From assembly GCA_964410965.1 (NCBI GenBank), contig CAYPIY010000005.1, forward strand, positions 283,665 through 347,664: 64,000 bases of DNA, given 5' to 3'. Origin of the DNA: JBBIRG01 sp964410965 (GTDB lineage Bacteria > CLD3 > SB21 > JBBIRG01). The notes beneath the pieces were generated by a model, which saw only the letters and a list, made by a program, of their open reading frames with translations, was not told where the DNA came from and did not search any database. Below are positions 44,587 through 53,690 of this stretch, in pieces. The translations under genes were made by a program, and so were the position numbers. Numbering within the stretch: the stretch's first letter is position 1; each line of letters begins with the position of its first letter.

Positions 44587-45402
44587 TCACAGATAATCCC
44601 TCAGCAGCGCAAACCGGTAACCTCGGTTTCGTAGCTCCTCCACGATAACGGGAAGAGTGTTTCTGGTTTTATATCCCCTGCCGTTGACATGAAAGATCAT
44701 GATAGCGCCGGGACGGGCTTGCGAAACATTCCATTCAATAATGCGCTCCCCGGGAATCAGCGGATCAGCGTCCCCGCTCGGAAACGTCCAGTGCACAATG
44801 CTGTACATCATCTGGTTGACGGCCAGCAGTGAACGCCGGTCATGATTCCCTCCGGGAAACCGAAAGAACCGCGTTTTCACAGGAGCGATGGTGTCGAGTA
44901 TTCCGCGCGCCCGTTCGACATCCGCAAATACATCCGGCAGGGTCAGGCGTTCCATATGCTGCGCATGATCGTGCGAGTGGTTCTCGATTTCGATGAACGG
45001 CAGTTCCGATAATCCGTTCAGCAGCGGTTCGTTCCGGCGGGCGAATTTCCCGCTGATGAACAGGGTTGCCGGCAGTTCGTTGCGGATAATGTAATGAAGC
45101 ACCGCCGTGTCAAAATAAGACGGCGTTACCGATTCGCACGCGTCAAATGTCAGCGCGATGACAGAATCGTGAGTCGGAAGGCGGGTGATGATTTCCGGGG
45201 AATGCATCCTGAACGGGAAAACAGGTTCTGAAATACAAGAATCGCCTGTGATCTGATCGTGACCGAATTCCGCCCTATACGAGTTTTCCTTAAAAAACAA
45301 ATACAGTAACGAGACTGTCACTCCGGCCAAAAGAAAAATCCCGAATGAATGTTTTTTGAGAAATCCGGTGATCATGAAGCTTTTATCATAAAATATGTTC
45401 AT
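44587..45402 (-). CDS. Membrane-anchored polysaccharide deacetylase (NodB/CE4 family)
   Basis: 271 residues with an N-terminal membrane anchor (about 20-37, FGIFLLAGVTVSLLYLFF). A NodB-homology domain follows with the catalytic TFDACE motif and the metal-binding NHSHDH (H-x-x-x-H type). RFFRFPGG and a late IMIFHVNGRG segment match motifs 3-5 of carbohydrate esterase family 4. The enzyme removes acetyl groups from N-acetylglucosamine polymers such as peptidoglycan or exopolysaccharide, acting outside the inner membrane. Position 2 of TFDD is Ala here (TFDAC), a variation seen in some subfamilies. An ATG at 45375 is an alternative start; neither start has a clear Shine-Dalgarno. Confidence 0.88.
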   Translation of the reverse strand: MNIFYDKSFMITGFLKKHSFGIFLLAGVTVSLLYLFFKENSYRAEFGHDQITGDSCISEPVFPFRMHSPEIITRLPTHDSVIALTFDACESVTPSYFDTAVLHYIIRNELPATLFISGKFARRNEPLLNGLSELPFIEIENHSHDHAQHMERLTLPDVFADVERARGILDTIAPVKTRFFRFPGGNHDRRSLLAVNQMMYSIVHWTFPSGDADPLIPGERIIEWNVSQARPGAIMIFHVNGRGYKTRNTLPVIVEELRNRGYRFALLRDYL

Positions 45403-45484
45403 TTCAAAATACTGAAATCCGATCCTTATTTCAAATCCAAATTATCTACGGAAAATATTTCTGCGATCTAAAAGAATATATAAT

Positions 45485-45513
45485 AAAAAAGGCTTCCTGT
45501 TGAAGGAAGCCTT
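45485..45513 (-). terminator. Terminator of the envelope operon 45536-49474
   Basis: A perfect 10-bp inverted repeat AAGGCTTCCT/AGGAAGCCTT with a 5-nt loop is followed on the minus strand by TTTTTT. It lies 23 nt past the stop of the lipoprotein gene. Confidence 0.85.
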
Positions 45514-45535
45514 AAAATCGGTTATTTCCCTGGTT

Positions 45536-46636
45536 TTATTCTTTTCCAGTTGTTTGCATGAAACCTGAATTTATTTTGATACCCTCTTTGGCATAATAAA
45601 CAATAACTGCGGCATTGGAAACACCAATATTATCGCTTTCATTTGATTCATCCACAACATCTGCCGGATCTAAAATAAATCCGAAATAGTAAGTGCCATA
45701 TGGCACCGACGTGTAAGGCATATTAATCGTATATGATCGCGATACTGTAGTGCCGGCCGTAACATTGAAAGTGTTGCCCTGAAGTATTTTATAATCGCTG
45801 GTAGAAATAATATTATTGGTCGACGCATAATAATCTACACGCGGTCCTGTGGCATCCGTTTCCCCTGTATTCTTTATGTACAACAATCCGGATAAAACAT
45901 CTGTTGTTTGATTATAATTAACTGTAGTCTGAGTATAATCCGGAACAAGATTCGCTTTTGTGGGTATTTTCATGGTAACATTGATTGTTTGAACCGACCC
46001 AACCGAAGGCGTGACCGTGATTGAACCCGTATAAGTGCCTGCTGATAAGCTGCCGCGGTTGACGGTTACGGTTATTGTATCGGTGTCGGTAATAGAAACA
46101 CCGTTTGTAGGAGATAATGACATCCATGTACGGTCATCGGTGACCGACCATCCAAGGTTACCGGTTCCGGTGTTGGATATCCGGAACTGCATGGTTGTAG
46201 TGGTTGTTCCGAAATCAAGGTCGGCAGGCGTTACGGACATGGATGGTGAACCGAAGGTCGTGGTAAATCTCCATCGCGGGCTGTAGGTAGTATCCTCGGC
46301 ATCATAGGCCCTGATTATCCAGTAATAGGTTGCTCCGTAACTCAAATTGGTTACTCCCTGGGCTGGAGAAGAGAGTCCCGTCTGATAAATATAAGTAGAG
46401 AAATTGGAATCCCCCGATATAAATATATCATACGTCAAAACATCTTCATCAGGATCGCTGCAGGTCCATGTAAACGTGAAATTAACAGGAACATTCGATG
46501 CGTAATTCGCTGGATATGGGCTCGATGGCACAACCGGAGGTTTGTTTTTTCCATCTCCTAATCCCCCTTTGTCCTCGCAGGAAGCCAGGGTAAGGACGAA
46601 AGCGGAAAGCAGTATTGCAATTAATCTCGTTTTCAT
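45536..46636 (-). CDS. Lipoprotein with Fn3-, BACON- and CARDB-like domains
   Basis: 366 residues. The signal peptide ends in a lipobox (LTLASC, Cys about 20) followed by EDKGG. The mature part has an Fn3-like domain (about 33-130, YDIFISGDSNF and YYWIIRAYD motifs). A BACON-type Ig domain follows (about 135-225, ISNTGTGNLGWSV and GSITVTPSVG), then a CARDB-like domain (about 228-345, NTGETDATG and DPADVVDESNESDN). BACON and CARDB domains are linked to carbohydrate or cell-surface binding, but no enzyme domain is present. GAGG lies 7 nt upstream of the ATG. It is the last gene of a three-gene operon, 24 nt after the beta-barrel gene. Confidence 0.82.
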   Translation of the reverse strand: MKTRLIAILLSAFVLTLASCEDKGGLGDGKNKPPVVPSSPYPANYASNVPVNFTFTWTCSDPDEDVLTYDIFISGDSNFSTYIYQTGLSSPAQGVTNLSYGATYYWIIRAYDAEDTTYSPRWRFTTTFGSPSMSVTPADLDFGTTTTTMQFRISNTGTGNLGWSVTDDRTWMSLSPTNGVSITDTDTITVTVNRGSLSAGTYTGSITVTPSVGSVQTINVTMKIPTKANLVPDYTQTTVNYNQTTDVLSGLLYIKNTGETDATGPRVDYYASTNNIISTSDYKILQGNTFNVTAGTTVSRSYTINMPYTSVPYGTYYFGFILDPADVVDESNESDNIGVSNAAVIVYYAKEGIKINSGFMQTTGKE

Positions 46637-46660
46637 TGTATTTCCTCTCTCTGATTTATA

Positions 46661-47869
46661 TTAAAAATAAACAATCGTGGACAACGTCACCGCGTTTTTA
46701 GAACGGGAGTATTTATACACCCCGAACGCCGTGTTGGAAGCGTCGTTTTTGTGTTCAAAACTCGTTCTGGAGAATGCGATATCCACGGCGAAACGCTGAT
46801 GGATGTACCCGGTGCCGACCGAGAACCCGATGCCGCTGGCCATGCCGTCCACGACGTATTCATTGTCCACATCATCCCAGTAATAATTGGAATACAGCGT
46901 GGGCTGCGTTTTAAAGCCCACCCGGAGCGGGATCACGGCGGAGGAAGTCACGAACAGGTATTCGGCTCCGATCCGGATCTGGTGCAGGTCTTTTTCATGC
47001 GCGGTCAGCGGGGATTTGTCGCCGTCGTCATCCTCGATTTTGCTCCCTCCGAAAGCCCTGAGCTCATAATCGGCGGCCACGGTCAGGTTTTCGCCGAACC
47101 GGTAGGAAAGTCCCGCTCCGGCCATCATGGGAATATCCCAGAGCCATTTGTATTTATCTTCTTCTCCGTAATTATGCCATTTGTCGGTCATTTTGAACGG
47201 TGTCCGGAAAGACACGCCCAGCTTCAGGGGGAACGTACTCTTCACGGCCTCAAAATCGGCCATCGCACCGGCCTGTATGTTGAAACCCGACCAGTCGTCG
47301 TCAAACCCGTAGGTGTCAAAGGTCTCGGCGTCGATGCCGCGGTATTTGGAACTGCCGAACCATATATTGGCGGTGGCGCCGAGAGAGAACATCGGGCTGA
47401 TCCGGAAACCCAGCGAAGGGCTGATGGTATTGATACCGCCGGTTTGCTTGACCTCGTCGATTTCATCTTCTTCCTCGCCATCCTGGAAAAGGTACAGGTC
47501 CACCTGGCTCTGGTAAGCCAGCGCGGCGACCATCTTGAATTTTCCCAGCTCAAACGGATAGACCGCGCTGATGAAGTTCAGGTTGAAATGCTTGGCCGAG
47601 TTGCTGATGCCCCAGTCCGCGTCTTCGCTGTTTGTGGATTTGAATCCGTCGAAATACTGCTTGATAACGAAGGACGCTTCCGGTTTCTCGAGCTGGGTAA
47701 GTCCCGCGGGATTCCACACGATGGCGGTCGCATCGTCGGCGACCCCGATGAACGCCCCGCCCATGCCCTCCGCGCGCGCCCCGGCTCCGGTAATGTTAAG
47801 ATCGCGGATCTGCGCGAACGAACTCGCGGAAAACAGCATCATCAGCGCCCACACGTACAGTTTCTTCAT
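46661..47869 (-). CDS. FadL/PorV-like outer membrane beta-barrel protein
   Basis: 402 residues. A signal peptide (MKKLYVWALMMLFSASSFA) precedes the family hallmark ARAEGMGGAFIGVADDA and IVWNPAGL. Alternating amphipathic strands follow, and the last residue is the C-terminal Phe expected of barrels inserted by BamA. The family includes FadL/TodX hydrophobic-compound channels and PorV, the shuttle protein that hands type IX cargo to the attachment machinery. Length and opening fit either. Given five type IX-like cargo proteins in the window, a PorV-like role is an attractive inference but not proven. GGAGG lies 4 nt before the ATG. It lies 51 nt after the CsgG/TPR gene. Confidence 0.83.
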   Translation of the reverse strand: MKKLYVWALMMLFSASSFAQIRDLNITGAGARAEGMGGAFIGVADDATAIVWNPAGLTQLEKPEASFVIKQYFDGFKSTNSEDADWGISNSAKHFNLNFISAVYPFELGKFKMVAALAYQSQVDLYLFQDGEEEDEIDEVKQTGGINTISPSLGFRISPMFSLGATANIWFGSSKYRGIDAETFDTYGFDDDWSGFNIQAGAMADFEAVKSTFPLKLGVSFRTPFKMTDKWHNYGEEDKYKWLWDIPMMAGAGLSYRFGENLTVAADYELRAFGGSKIEDDDGDKSPLTAHEKDLHQIRIGAEYLFVTSSAVIPLRVGFKTQPTLYSNYYWDDVDNEYVVDGMASGIGFSVGTGYIHQRFAVDIAFSRTSFEHKNDASNTAFGVYKYSRSKNAVTLSTIVYF

Positions 47870-47920
47870 AAACCCTCCGTTTGTTTTGTTAAAAATACAG
47901 AACCCTCTCAGAATCTCAGA

Positions 47921-49474
47921 TTATTTCACTACCACCTTGTCGCCGACACGCGCCGACTGCTCCACCTTCCCGACGAATTTGCAGACGCTCAGTTTGTCCT
48001 GAACTTCCAGGACGACCAGTTCGCCGAGCGGCAAGTTCTTTTTCCCGATGACTTCCTTGGATATCGGGTGACGGATGATATCGCCCTCGCGGTAGGCCAC
48101 CACCTTGGATCCTTTTCGCAGTCCGACCCTGCTGCCGATATCAAGGTAGATCATGTCGGCCTCGACGCTGACGATGAACCCCTCAACAAGTGGCATATCG
48201 TTATAAATGGAAACCGTAAGGTCTTCCACAAGCATTTCGATGACGTTTTGCGTGGTGTTGCCGCTTTTTTCCTCTTTGGCCACCATGGTCTCGGCCGTTT
48301 CGGTGTCCACGACCCGCGCGCTGACCTTGGCGAATCCCGGCTCAATGTTGATGCTTCCGATCACGATCGCGTCCGCCCCTGCGAGCTTGCCGACCTTGGC
48401 CGCCGCCTGCAGGTCCACCATGTCCGACATGCCGAAATCCTGTTCCTTGATGACCTTGTCGATGGCGGAGCGTTCGATCACCCTGAACCGCTTGAGATTG
48501 ACGAGCTGGGTGATCATTTTGTCGGTGATGCTTTCGCTGATATTTCCGGCCTGTCCGTAGCGGGAAAACGGCAGCACGCCGATCGCCAGCCGGGAGCCGA
48601 CCTGCGTGACTTTCGCGGGATCATACGTCAGGGCTCCGGAAGGAAGTCCGCCTTCCCTTGACTTCGCGGCCTTCATCTCCATGATCTTCTGCTTTTCCCG
48701 GTCCAGGCGGTCTTTCTCGGCCTGCAGCTTTTTCCGCTGGTCTTCGATTTCCTTCTGCTTGTCCTGGTAATCCTTCTCCTGGCTGGTCTTAAGGGTGACC
48801 AGCATCTGGCGTTCCTTGATCAGCTTTTCTTTTTCATTTTTGATCCGCTTCTCTTCTTCTTCCAGTCTTTTCTGTTCCTCCTTGGATTTGGCTTTGGCTT
48901 TATCCTCGGCCAGGCGTTTTTCATCTTCCTCGAGCTGTTTTTCCTTCTGGAGCTTTTTCTCGTCCATCTGGCCTTTCTGGAGCTCAAGGTTTTTCTCCAT
49001 CTCCGCGATCACCTGTTCCTCGCGGATCTTGTCCTGAAGCTTCAGGTTCAGTTTTTCCTCCATTTCGAGTTTCTTTTTCTCGTCCTCCTCTTTTTTCCTC
49101 TGGTAATAGGAGGTCAGCGCGTCTCCGCCGCATTTGCCGAGGTACTCATTCGCCCGTTTGGAACTGTTGAAAGCCAGCGAAAGCTCAAGCTCTTTTTTGG
49201 CGGACTCGACGTCGCCCAGATTGAAATGGCAGACCCCCATTTCACGGTGCGGATAGTACTCGATGAAGCGGGTTCCGTAGGTACGCTTGTTTTTCGCGTC
49301 CTCGTATTCCAGCGATATCGCGCTGGTAAATTCCGTCAGCGCCCGGGCAAAATCGTTCTTTTCCATGAACTTGAGGCCGCGGTCATAGTAATTGTAGAAT
49401 TTTTCCTGTCCATGAGCGGGGTTCCACAGACAAGCAAGATACAGCAGGGTAAAAATCGCGCCAAACCTTATCAT
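47921..49474 (-). CDS. TPR/coiled-coil/CsgG-like envelope protein
   Basis: 517 residues from the ATG at 49474. GGAG lies 6 nt upstream and a signal peptide follows (MIRFGAIFTLLYLACLWNPAHG); a TTG at 49576 extends the frame without support. TPR-like helices come first (about 22-110, YYDRGLKFMEKNDFARALTE). A long charged coiled coil follows (about 120-275), then a CsgG-like domain (about 295-430; LAIGVLPFSRYGQ, RFRVIERSAIDKVIKEQDFG, GADAIVIGSI). A C-terminal beta domain (about 435-517) ends with VGDKVVVK. The CsgG part shares the VIER...EQDF pattern with the two CsgG/PEGA proteins, but the domain order is reversed and there is no PEGA. It is first in an operon with a beta-barrel protein and a lipoprotein, so a role in outer-membrane export or anchoring is plausible. 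Confidence 0.82.
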   Translation of the reverse strand: MIRFGAIFTLLYLACLWNPAHGQEKFYNYYDRGLKFMEKNDFARALTEFTSAISLEYEDAKNKRTYGTRFIEYYPHREMGVCHFNLGDVESAKKELELSLAFNSSKRANEYLGKCGGDALTSYYQRKKEEDEKKKLEMEEKLNLKLQDKIREEQVIAEMEKNLELQKGQMDEKKLQKEKQLEEDEKRLAEDKAKAKSKEEQKRLEEEEKRIKNEKEKLIKERQMLVTLKTSQEKDYQDKQKEIEDQRKKLQAEKDRLDREKQKIMEMKAAKSREGGLPSGALTYDPAKVTQVGSRLAIGVLPFSRYGQAGNISESITDKMITQLVNLKRFRVIERSAIDKVIKEQDFGMSDMVDLQAAAKVGKLAGADAIVIGSINIEPGFAKVSARVVDTETAETMVAKEEKSGNTTQNVIEMLVEDLTVSIYNDMPLVEGFIVSVEADMIYLDIGSRVGLRKGSKVVAYREGDIIRHPISKEVIGKKNLPLGELVVLEVQDKLSVCKFVGKVEQSARVGDKVVVK

Positions 49475-49678
49475 GATCGGCTCCGGTAGTTTAATGAATG
49501 CTGAAATACATCCCTGGACAGCATGCAAAGTAAATGATTCGTGTCTCCCTGAAAATAACAATTGAAAGTTAATCAACCGGAAAAGTTAAAAAAACATATT
49601 ACGAATGTCAAGCTTATTGAGGATATTTTTTATGTCCGGCAGCAGCGGAATAAAATAATTGCGTATCAAACTTTTTTC

Positions 49679-49707
49679 TTGAAAAACGTATCCCGATCCC
49701 TTACATT
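49679..49707 (+). promoter_or_regulatory. Candidate promoter of actABC
   Basis: TTGAAA (49679-49684), a 17-bp spacer and TACATT (49702-49707). It lies about 107 nt before the actA GTG, in the divergent gap between the CsgG operon and the act genes. Confidence 0.4.
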
Positions 49708-49814
49708 TTAAGCCGTGCGGAAAATTCCAGTCCTATCATCCGCATGCATGGCAATGATCTTTTTCCCGGTTCGTTCTCCGTCGATCTTTCCGGTTCATAA
49801 AATAAGGAGTTCCT

Positions 49815-50462
49815 GTGCCGCAAATTTTTCCGCCGACCGCCAACAAATGGCCGTTGATTACGTTTGCCGGTTTTGCCGTTTTCCTTTTGTCCGCCGTCGC
49901 CTTTTTCTGGTACTACGGATCGCCCGAATACACGGATGTCGGATACCGTCCCGTTCAGCCGGTGCCGTACGATCATCAGCTTCACGCGGGCGACCTGGGA
50001 ATCGACTGCCGGTACTGTCACGTATCCGTGGAACAGTCGGGAGTAGCGAATGTCCCGCCGACGCAGACCTGCATGAACTGCCACACGATCATCAAGGCCG
50101 AAAGCGAGAAGCTGGCGCTGATCCGGAACAGTTATGAATCGAAAATGCCGGTGGAGTGGACCAAGATCCACAAGCTGCCGGATTACGCGTATTTCAACCA
50201 CAGCGCGCATATCCGGGCGGGCGTCGGCTGTGAATCCTGTCACGGCAACATCGCCGCGATGGCCGTCGTATCCCAGGCGAAACCCCTGAGCATGAGCTGG
50301 TGCCTGGACTGCCACCGCGATCCGGTCATGCATCTCCGCCCGACCGGGGCAGTCACGAAAATGGGCTGGACGCCCCCTGCAAACCAGCGGGAAACCGGAA
50401 ACCTTCTACGCCAAACCATGAACATCAATCCTCCGGAAGACTGTTCCGGTTGCCACCGATAA
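49815..50462 (+). CDS. actA: Alternative complex III pentaheme cytochrome c subunit ActA
   Basis: 215 residues from a GTG start with AAGGAG 5 nt upstream. One N-terminal transmembrane helix (about 15-34) anchors a periplasmic domain with five haem-binding motifs: CRYCH, CMNCH, CESCH, CLDCH and CSGCH. This fits the ActA subunit of alternative complex III, which accepts electrons from the ActB/ActC quinol-oxidising module and passes them to a cytochrome or oxidase. Other small multihaem cytochromes look similar, but the immediate neighbours actB and actC settle the call. The actB ATG follows 11 nt after the stop. Confidence 0.9.
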   Translation: MPQIFPPTANKWPLITFAGFAVFLLSAVAFFWYYGSPEYTDVGYRPVQPVPYDHQLHAGDLGIDCRYCHVSVEQSGVANVPPTQTCMNCHTIIKAESEKLALIRNSYESKMPVEWTKIHKLPDYAYFNHSAHIRAGVGCESCHGNIAAMAVVSQAKPLSMSWCLDCHRDPVMHLRPTGAVTKMGWTPPANQRETGNLLRQTMNINPPEDCSGCHR

Positions 50463-50473
50463 AGGACACGGGT

Positions 50474-53400
50474 ATGAACGAGAAAAAATACTGGCGAAGC
50501 CTGCATCATTTGGCGAAATCCGGTGAATATCAGGAACTGACGAAACATGAGTTTCCGGCGCTTCCGGAGACGGCAGACGGGATGTCGCGCAGGAATTTCC
50601 TGGCGCTGATGAGCGCGTCGATGGCGATGGCCGGCCTTTCAGGCTGCCGAAAGCCCGTGGAAAAAGTCATCCCGTACGTCATCCAGCCGGAAAACATCGT
50701 GCCGGGTATCGCCAGCCGTTACGCGACCGCGATGCCGTTCGGGCTGAACGCCTTCGGCGTCATCGTGGAAACGCACGAGGGACGGCCGACAAAAATCGAG
50801 ACGAATCCGAAACACCCTTCCACGCCCGGCGGAAGCCATCCGTTCATTCTTGCGGAAATCCTGAATCTCTATGACCCCGACCGGTCGCAGTCCGTGATGA
50901 AAAACGGGGCTCCGTCGTCCTGGGACGATTTTACCGCGTCTTATAAACAGGACCTGCCCAAGATCAAGCAGCAGCGCGGAAAGGGACTTGCCGTGCTGTC
51001 GGAATCGTTCCGCTCCCCGACCCTGTTCCGCCTGAAAGAGCAGTTCCTGAGGGAATTTCCCGAGGCGTTGTGGTATACGTTTGAAGCGGTAAGCGATGAG
51101 AACGCGGTCAACGGCATCCGTCTTTTGGCCGGCGGTGATTCCGGGCGACCTGACGCAGGCCGGAGTATCACGGATTATTTTCCCGTGTATCATGCAGACA
51201 GGGCAAAAGTCATTCTTTCGCTCGACGCCGATTTCCTGTACTCGGAAACGAACGCCGTGGCCCATACGCACGGTTTCATGAGCGGCCGACGGATAAACGG
51301 CGGAACCCGGTCCATGAACCGGCTCTACGCCGTGGAAAGCCTGCTGACGCCGACCGGCGCGGCAGCCGATCACCGCATCCTCCTGCAGAGCAGCCGGATC
51401 ACCGCATGGCTGATTCAGCTGGCCGGCGAACTGAAAAACATGGGGCTTTCAATGCCCTCCTTTCATGCTTCAGCGCCAAAAGCCGCGGAAGGAAAAGACG
51501 CGATCCGGCTGAAAGCCGTCGCCGCGGACCTTTTGAAAAACCGCGGAGAATGCCTGCTGATCTGCGGACAGCATCAGCCAGCGATCGCGCACGCCATGAC
51601 CCATGCCCTGAACCACGCGCTCGGAAATTCAGGGAAGACGGTCACTTACCATGAACTGAAAGACGCGTCCGTATCCGACCGCCCGTCGGTCCTGGAACTT
51701 ATCTCAAAAATGAACTCGGGCGGCATACAAACGCTGGTCATGCTCGGCACGAATCCCGCATATCACGCCGGAAAGGATTTCGCGGACGCGCTGAAAAAAG
51801 CCGCCCGCACCATACACCTCAGCGACCGCATGGATGAAACCTCATCCCTTTGCGAATGGCATATCCCCCGCGCTCATTTCATGGAACAATGGGGCGATGT
51901 CCGCTCGTCCGACGGCACGCTGAGCGTAATCCAGCCTTTGATCGAACCCTTGTTCGGATCGCACAGCTTGGAAGAACTCCTTCATGTACTGCTGACCGGA
52001 GAGAATCAGCGCGTATACGAGATCGTCCGCGAAACCTGGAAAACGATAATCGGCGGTATCACTTTTGAAAAAAACTGGCGCAAAACCTTACACGACGGAT
52101 TTATGGCAGACAGCGCGTTACTGGCGAAAGACGTTACTTTTACTTTCGAATCCGTGAACGAATTCCTGAAAAGCAACCCAGGCCTGCTTACCGGCGGAAC
52201 CGATACCGAAATCGTCTTCCGTCCCTCGCTGAACGTGTTCGATGGCCGCTACTCGAACAACGGATGGCTCCAGGAAATGCCCGATCCGGTCACAAAGATC
52301 ACCTGGGACAACGTCGCTCTCATCGGGCCCTCACTGGCGAAATCGCTGGGCGTCAAGAATATTCTGCAGAACGGCAAATCGAAACAGCCGCTCGTTAAGA
52401 TTCAGCTGGACGGTAAAGAACTTGCGCTTCCGGTCTGGGTTCTTCCCGGGCATGCGGACCGTTCGGTCACGGTCATGCTGGGATACGGCCGCACCGCCGC
52501 GGGCCGGATCGGAAACGGGGTAGGACAAAACGCAAGCGCCTTGATGCGCTCATCCTCCCTTATCGAAACGGGCGTTCTGTTGTCCGTTACGGAAACGACT
52601 CACATGATTGCCTGCGTGCAGGACCACGGCGGGCTGGACGAGGAAGAACTGGTGAAAAAGACGATCGACAAGCGTCTCCCCGTTTTTGTCCGTGAGGCCA
52701 CGCTGAAACAGTATCAGGCGGACCCGGATTTCGCGAAGGAAGGCCGGATCAATCCGGCCCTGACGCCGTACGTGGGAAAAGACGGAAAACCGAAATCCGT
52801 TTACAATTCGCCCCGTGAGTACAACACCGGCTACCAGTGGGGCATGGCGATTGACCTGAACGCCTGCACGGGCTGCAACGCCTGCATGATCGCCTGCCAG
52901 AGCGAGAACAACATTCCCGTCGTCGGAAAAGAGCAGGTCGTTAACGGACGCGAGATGCACTGGATGCGCGTGGACCGCTATTTCTCCGGTTCGCCCGAGG
53001 AACCGGAAACCGTCTTCCAGCCGATGACCTGCCATCACTGCGAGAACGCGCCCTGCGAGCAGGTGTGCCCCGTCGTCGCGACCGTGCATGACCGCGAGGG
53101 GCTCAACCTGATGGTGTATAACCGCTGCGTGGGCACCCGGTACTGCGCGAACAACTGCCCGTACAAGGTGCGCCGGTTCAATTTCCTCGATTACAACGGC
53201 TCCGCGAGCGGGCTGTTCCAGTCGGAAATGCCGGAGATACTGAAGATGTCGAAGAACCCCGACGTTTCCGTCCGGATGCGCGGCGTGATGGAAAAATGCA
53301 CTTTCTGCATTCAGAGGATCAGCGAGAGCAAGCTTGCCGCGAAAAAAGACAACCGTGAATTAAAAGACGGTGAACTGCAGACAGCCTGCCAGCAAGCCTG

Positions 53401-53572
53401 CCCGGCAAACGCGATCAAATTCGGCAACATTCTCGACCCGGACAGTGAAATCGCCGGAATCAAAAAACACAACCTGAATTACGTCCTGCTGGAAGAACTG
53501 AACATCCGCCCGCGATTGTCGTATCTTGCGAAACTGCGCAATCCGAATCCGGATATGAATGAAACAGCATAA
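50474..53572 (+). CDS. actB: Alternative complex III iron-sulfur/molybdopterin-like subunit ActB
   Basis: 1032 residues from the ATG at 50474 with AAAGGA upstream; the longer open frame from 50300 overlaps actA and is rejected. A twin-arginine signal (MSRRNFLALMSASMAMAGL, about 37-55) ends in a possible lipobox SGC. The first 750 residues resemble a molybdopterin oxidoreductase fold; in ActB this domain lacks the cofactor. The C-terminal part is a ferredoxin-type domain with four cysteine groups (CTGCNACMIACQ, CHHCENAPCEQVCP, CVGTRYCANNCP, and CTFCIQ with CQQACP). Both parts in one chain is the normal ActB arrangement. The protein is periplasmic and carries electrons from ActC toward ActA. 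Confidence 0.93.
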   Translation: MNEKKYWRSLHHLAKSGEYQELTKHEFPALPETADGMSRRNFLALMSASMAMAGLSGCRKPVEKVIPYVIQPENIVPGIASRYATAMPFGLNAFGVIVETHEGRPTKIETNPKHPSTPGGSHPFILAEILNLYDPDRSQSVMKNGAPSSWDDFTASYKQDLPKIKQQRGKGLAVLSESFRSPTLFRLKEQFLREFPEALWYTFEAVSDENAVNGIRLLAGGDSGRPDAGRSITDYFPVYHADRAKVILSLDADFLYSETNAVAHTHGFMSGRRINGGTRSMNRLYAVESLLTPTGAAADHRILLQSSRITAWLIQLAGELKNMGLSMPSFHASAPKAAEGKDAIRLKAVAADLLKNRGECLLICGQHQPAIAHAMTHALNHALGNSGKTVTYHELKDASVSDRPSVLELISKMNSGGIQTLVMLGTNPAYHAGKDFADALKKAARTIHLSDRMDETSSLCEWHIPRAHFMEQWGDVRSSDGTLSVIQPLIEPLFGSHSLEELLHVLLTGENQRVYEIVRETWKTIIGGITFEKNWRKTLHDGFMADSALLAKDVTFTFESVNEFLKSNPGLLTGGTDTEIVFRPSLNVFDGRYSNNGWLQEMPDPVTKITWDNVALIGPSLAKSLGVKNILQNGKSKQPLVKIQLDGKELALPVWVLPGHADRSVTVMLGYGRTAAGRIGNGVGQNASALMRSSSLIETGVLLSVTETTHMIACVQDHGGLDEEELVKKTIDKRLPVFVREATLKQYQADPDFAKEGRINPALTPYVGKDGKPKSVYNSPREYNTGYQWGMAIDLNACTGCNACMIACQSENNIPVVGKEQVVNGREMHWMRVDRYFSGSPEEPETVFQPMTCHHCENAPCEQVCPVVATVHDREGLNLMVYNRCVGTRYCANNCPYKVRRFNFLDYNGSASGLFQSEMPEILKMSKNPDVSVRMRGVMEKCTFCIQRISESKLAAKKDNRELKDGELQTACQQACPANAIKFGNILDPDSEIAGIKKHNLNYVLLEELNIRPRLSYLAKLRNPNPDMNETA

Positions 53573-53690
53573 ACAAAATATGTGATTTTCCACGCGAAAA
53601 ATGCGAACATGCAAATAAAACACGAATTGATTAAAACGGTTTGCGGAAACTGAAAAAAGAATATTGAATTATTAAATATCAGGATAACTT

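Noticed and set aside
46751..48661. 636-residue open frame on the plus strand
   Set aside because: It is antisense to the FadL/PorV-like and CsgG/TPR genes, has low-complexity His/Arg-rich translation, no family motif, and arises from codon bias of the real minus-strand genes.
50300..50473. Upstream extension of actB from a GTG
   Set aside because: It overlaps actA in another frame and gives a Pro/Gly/Arg-rich leader; the ATG at 50474 has a Shine-Dalgarno and leads to the twin-arginine signal.
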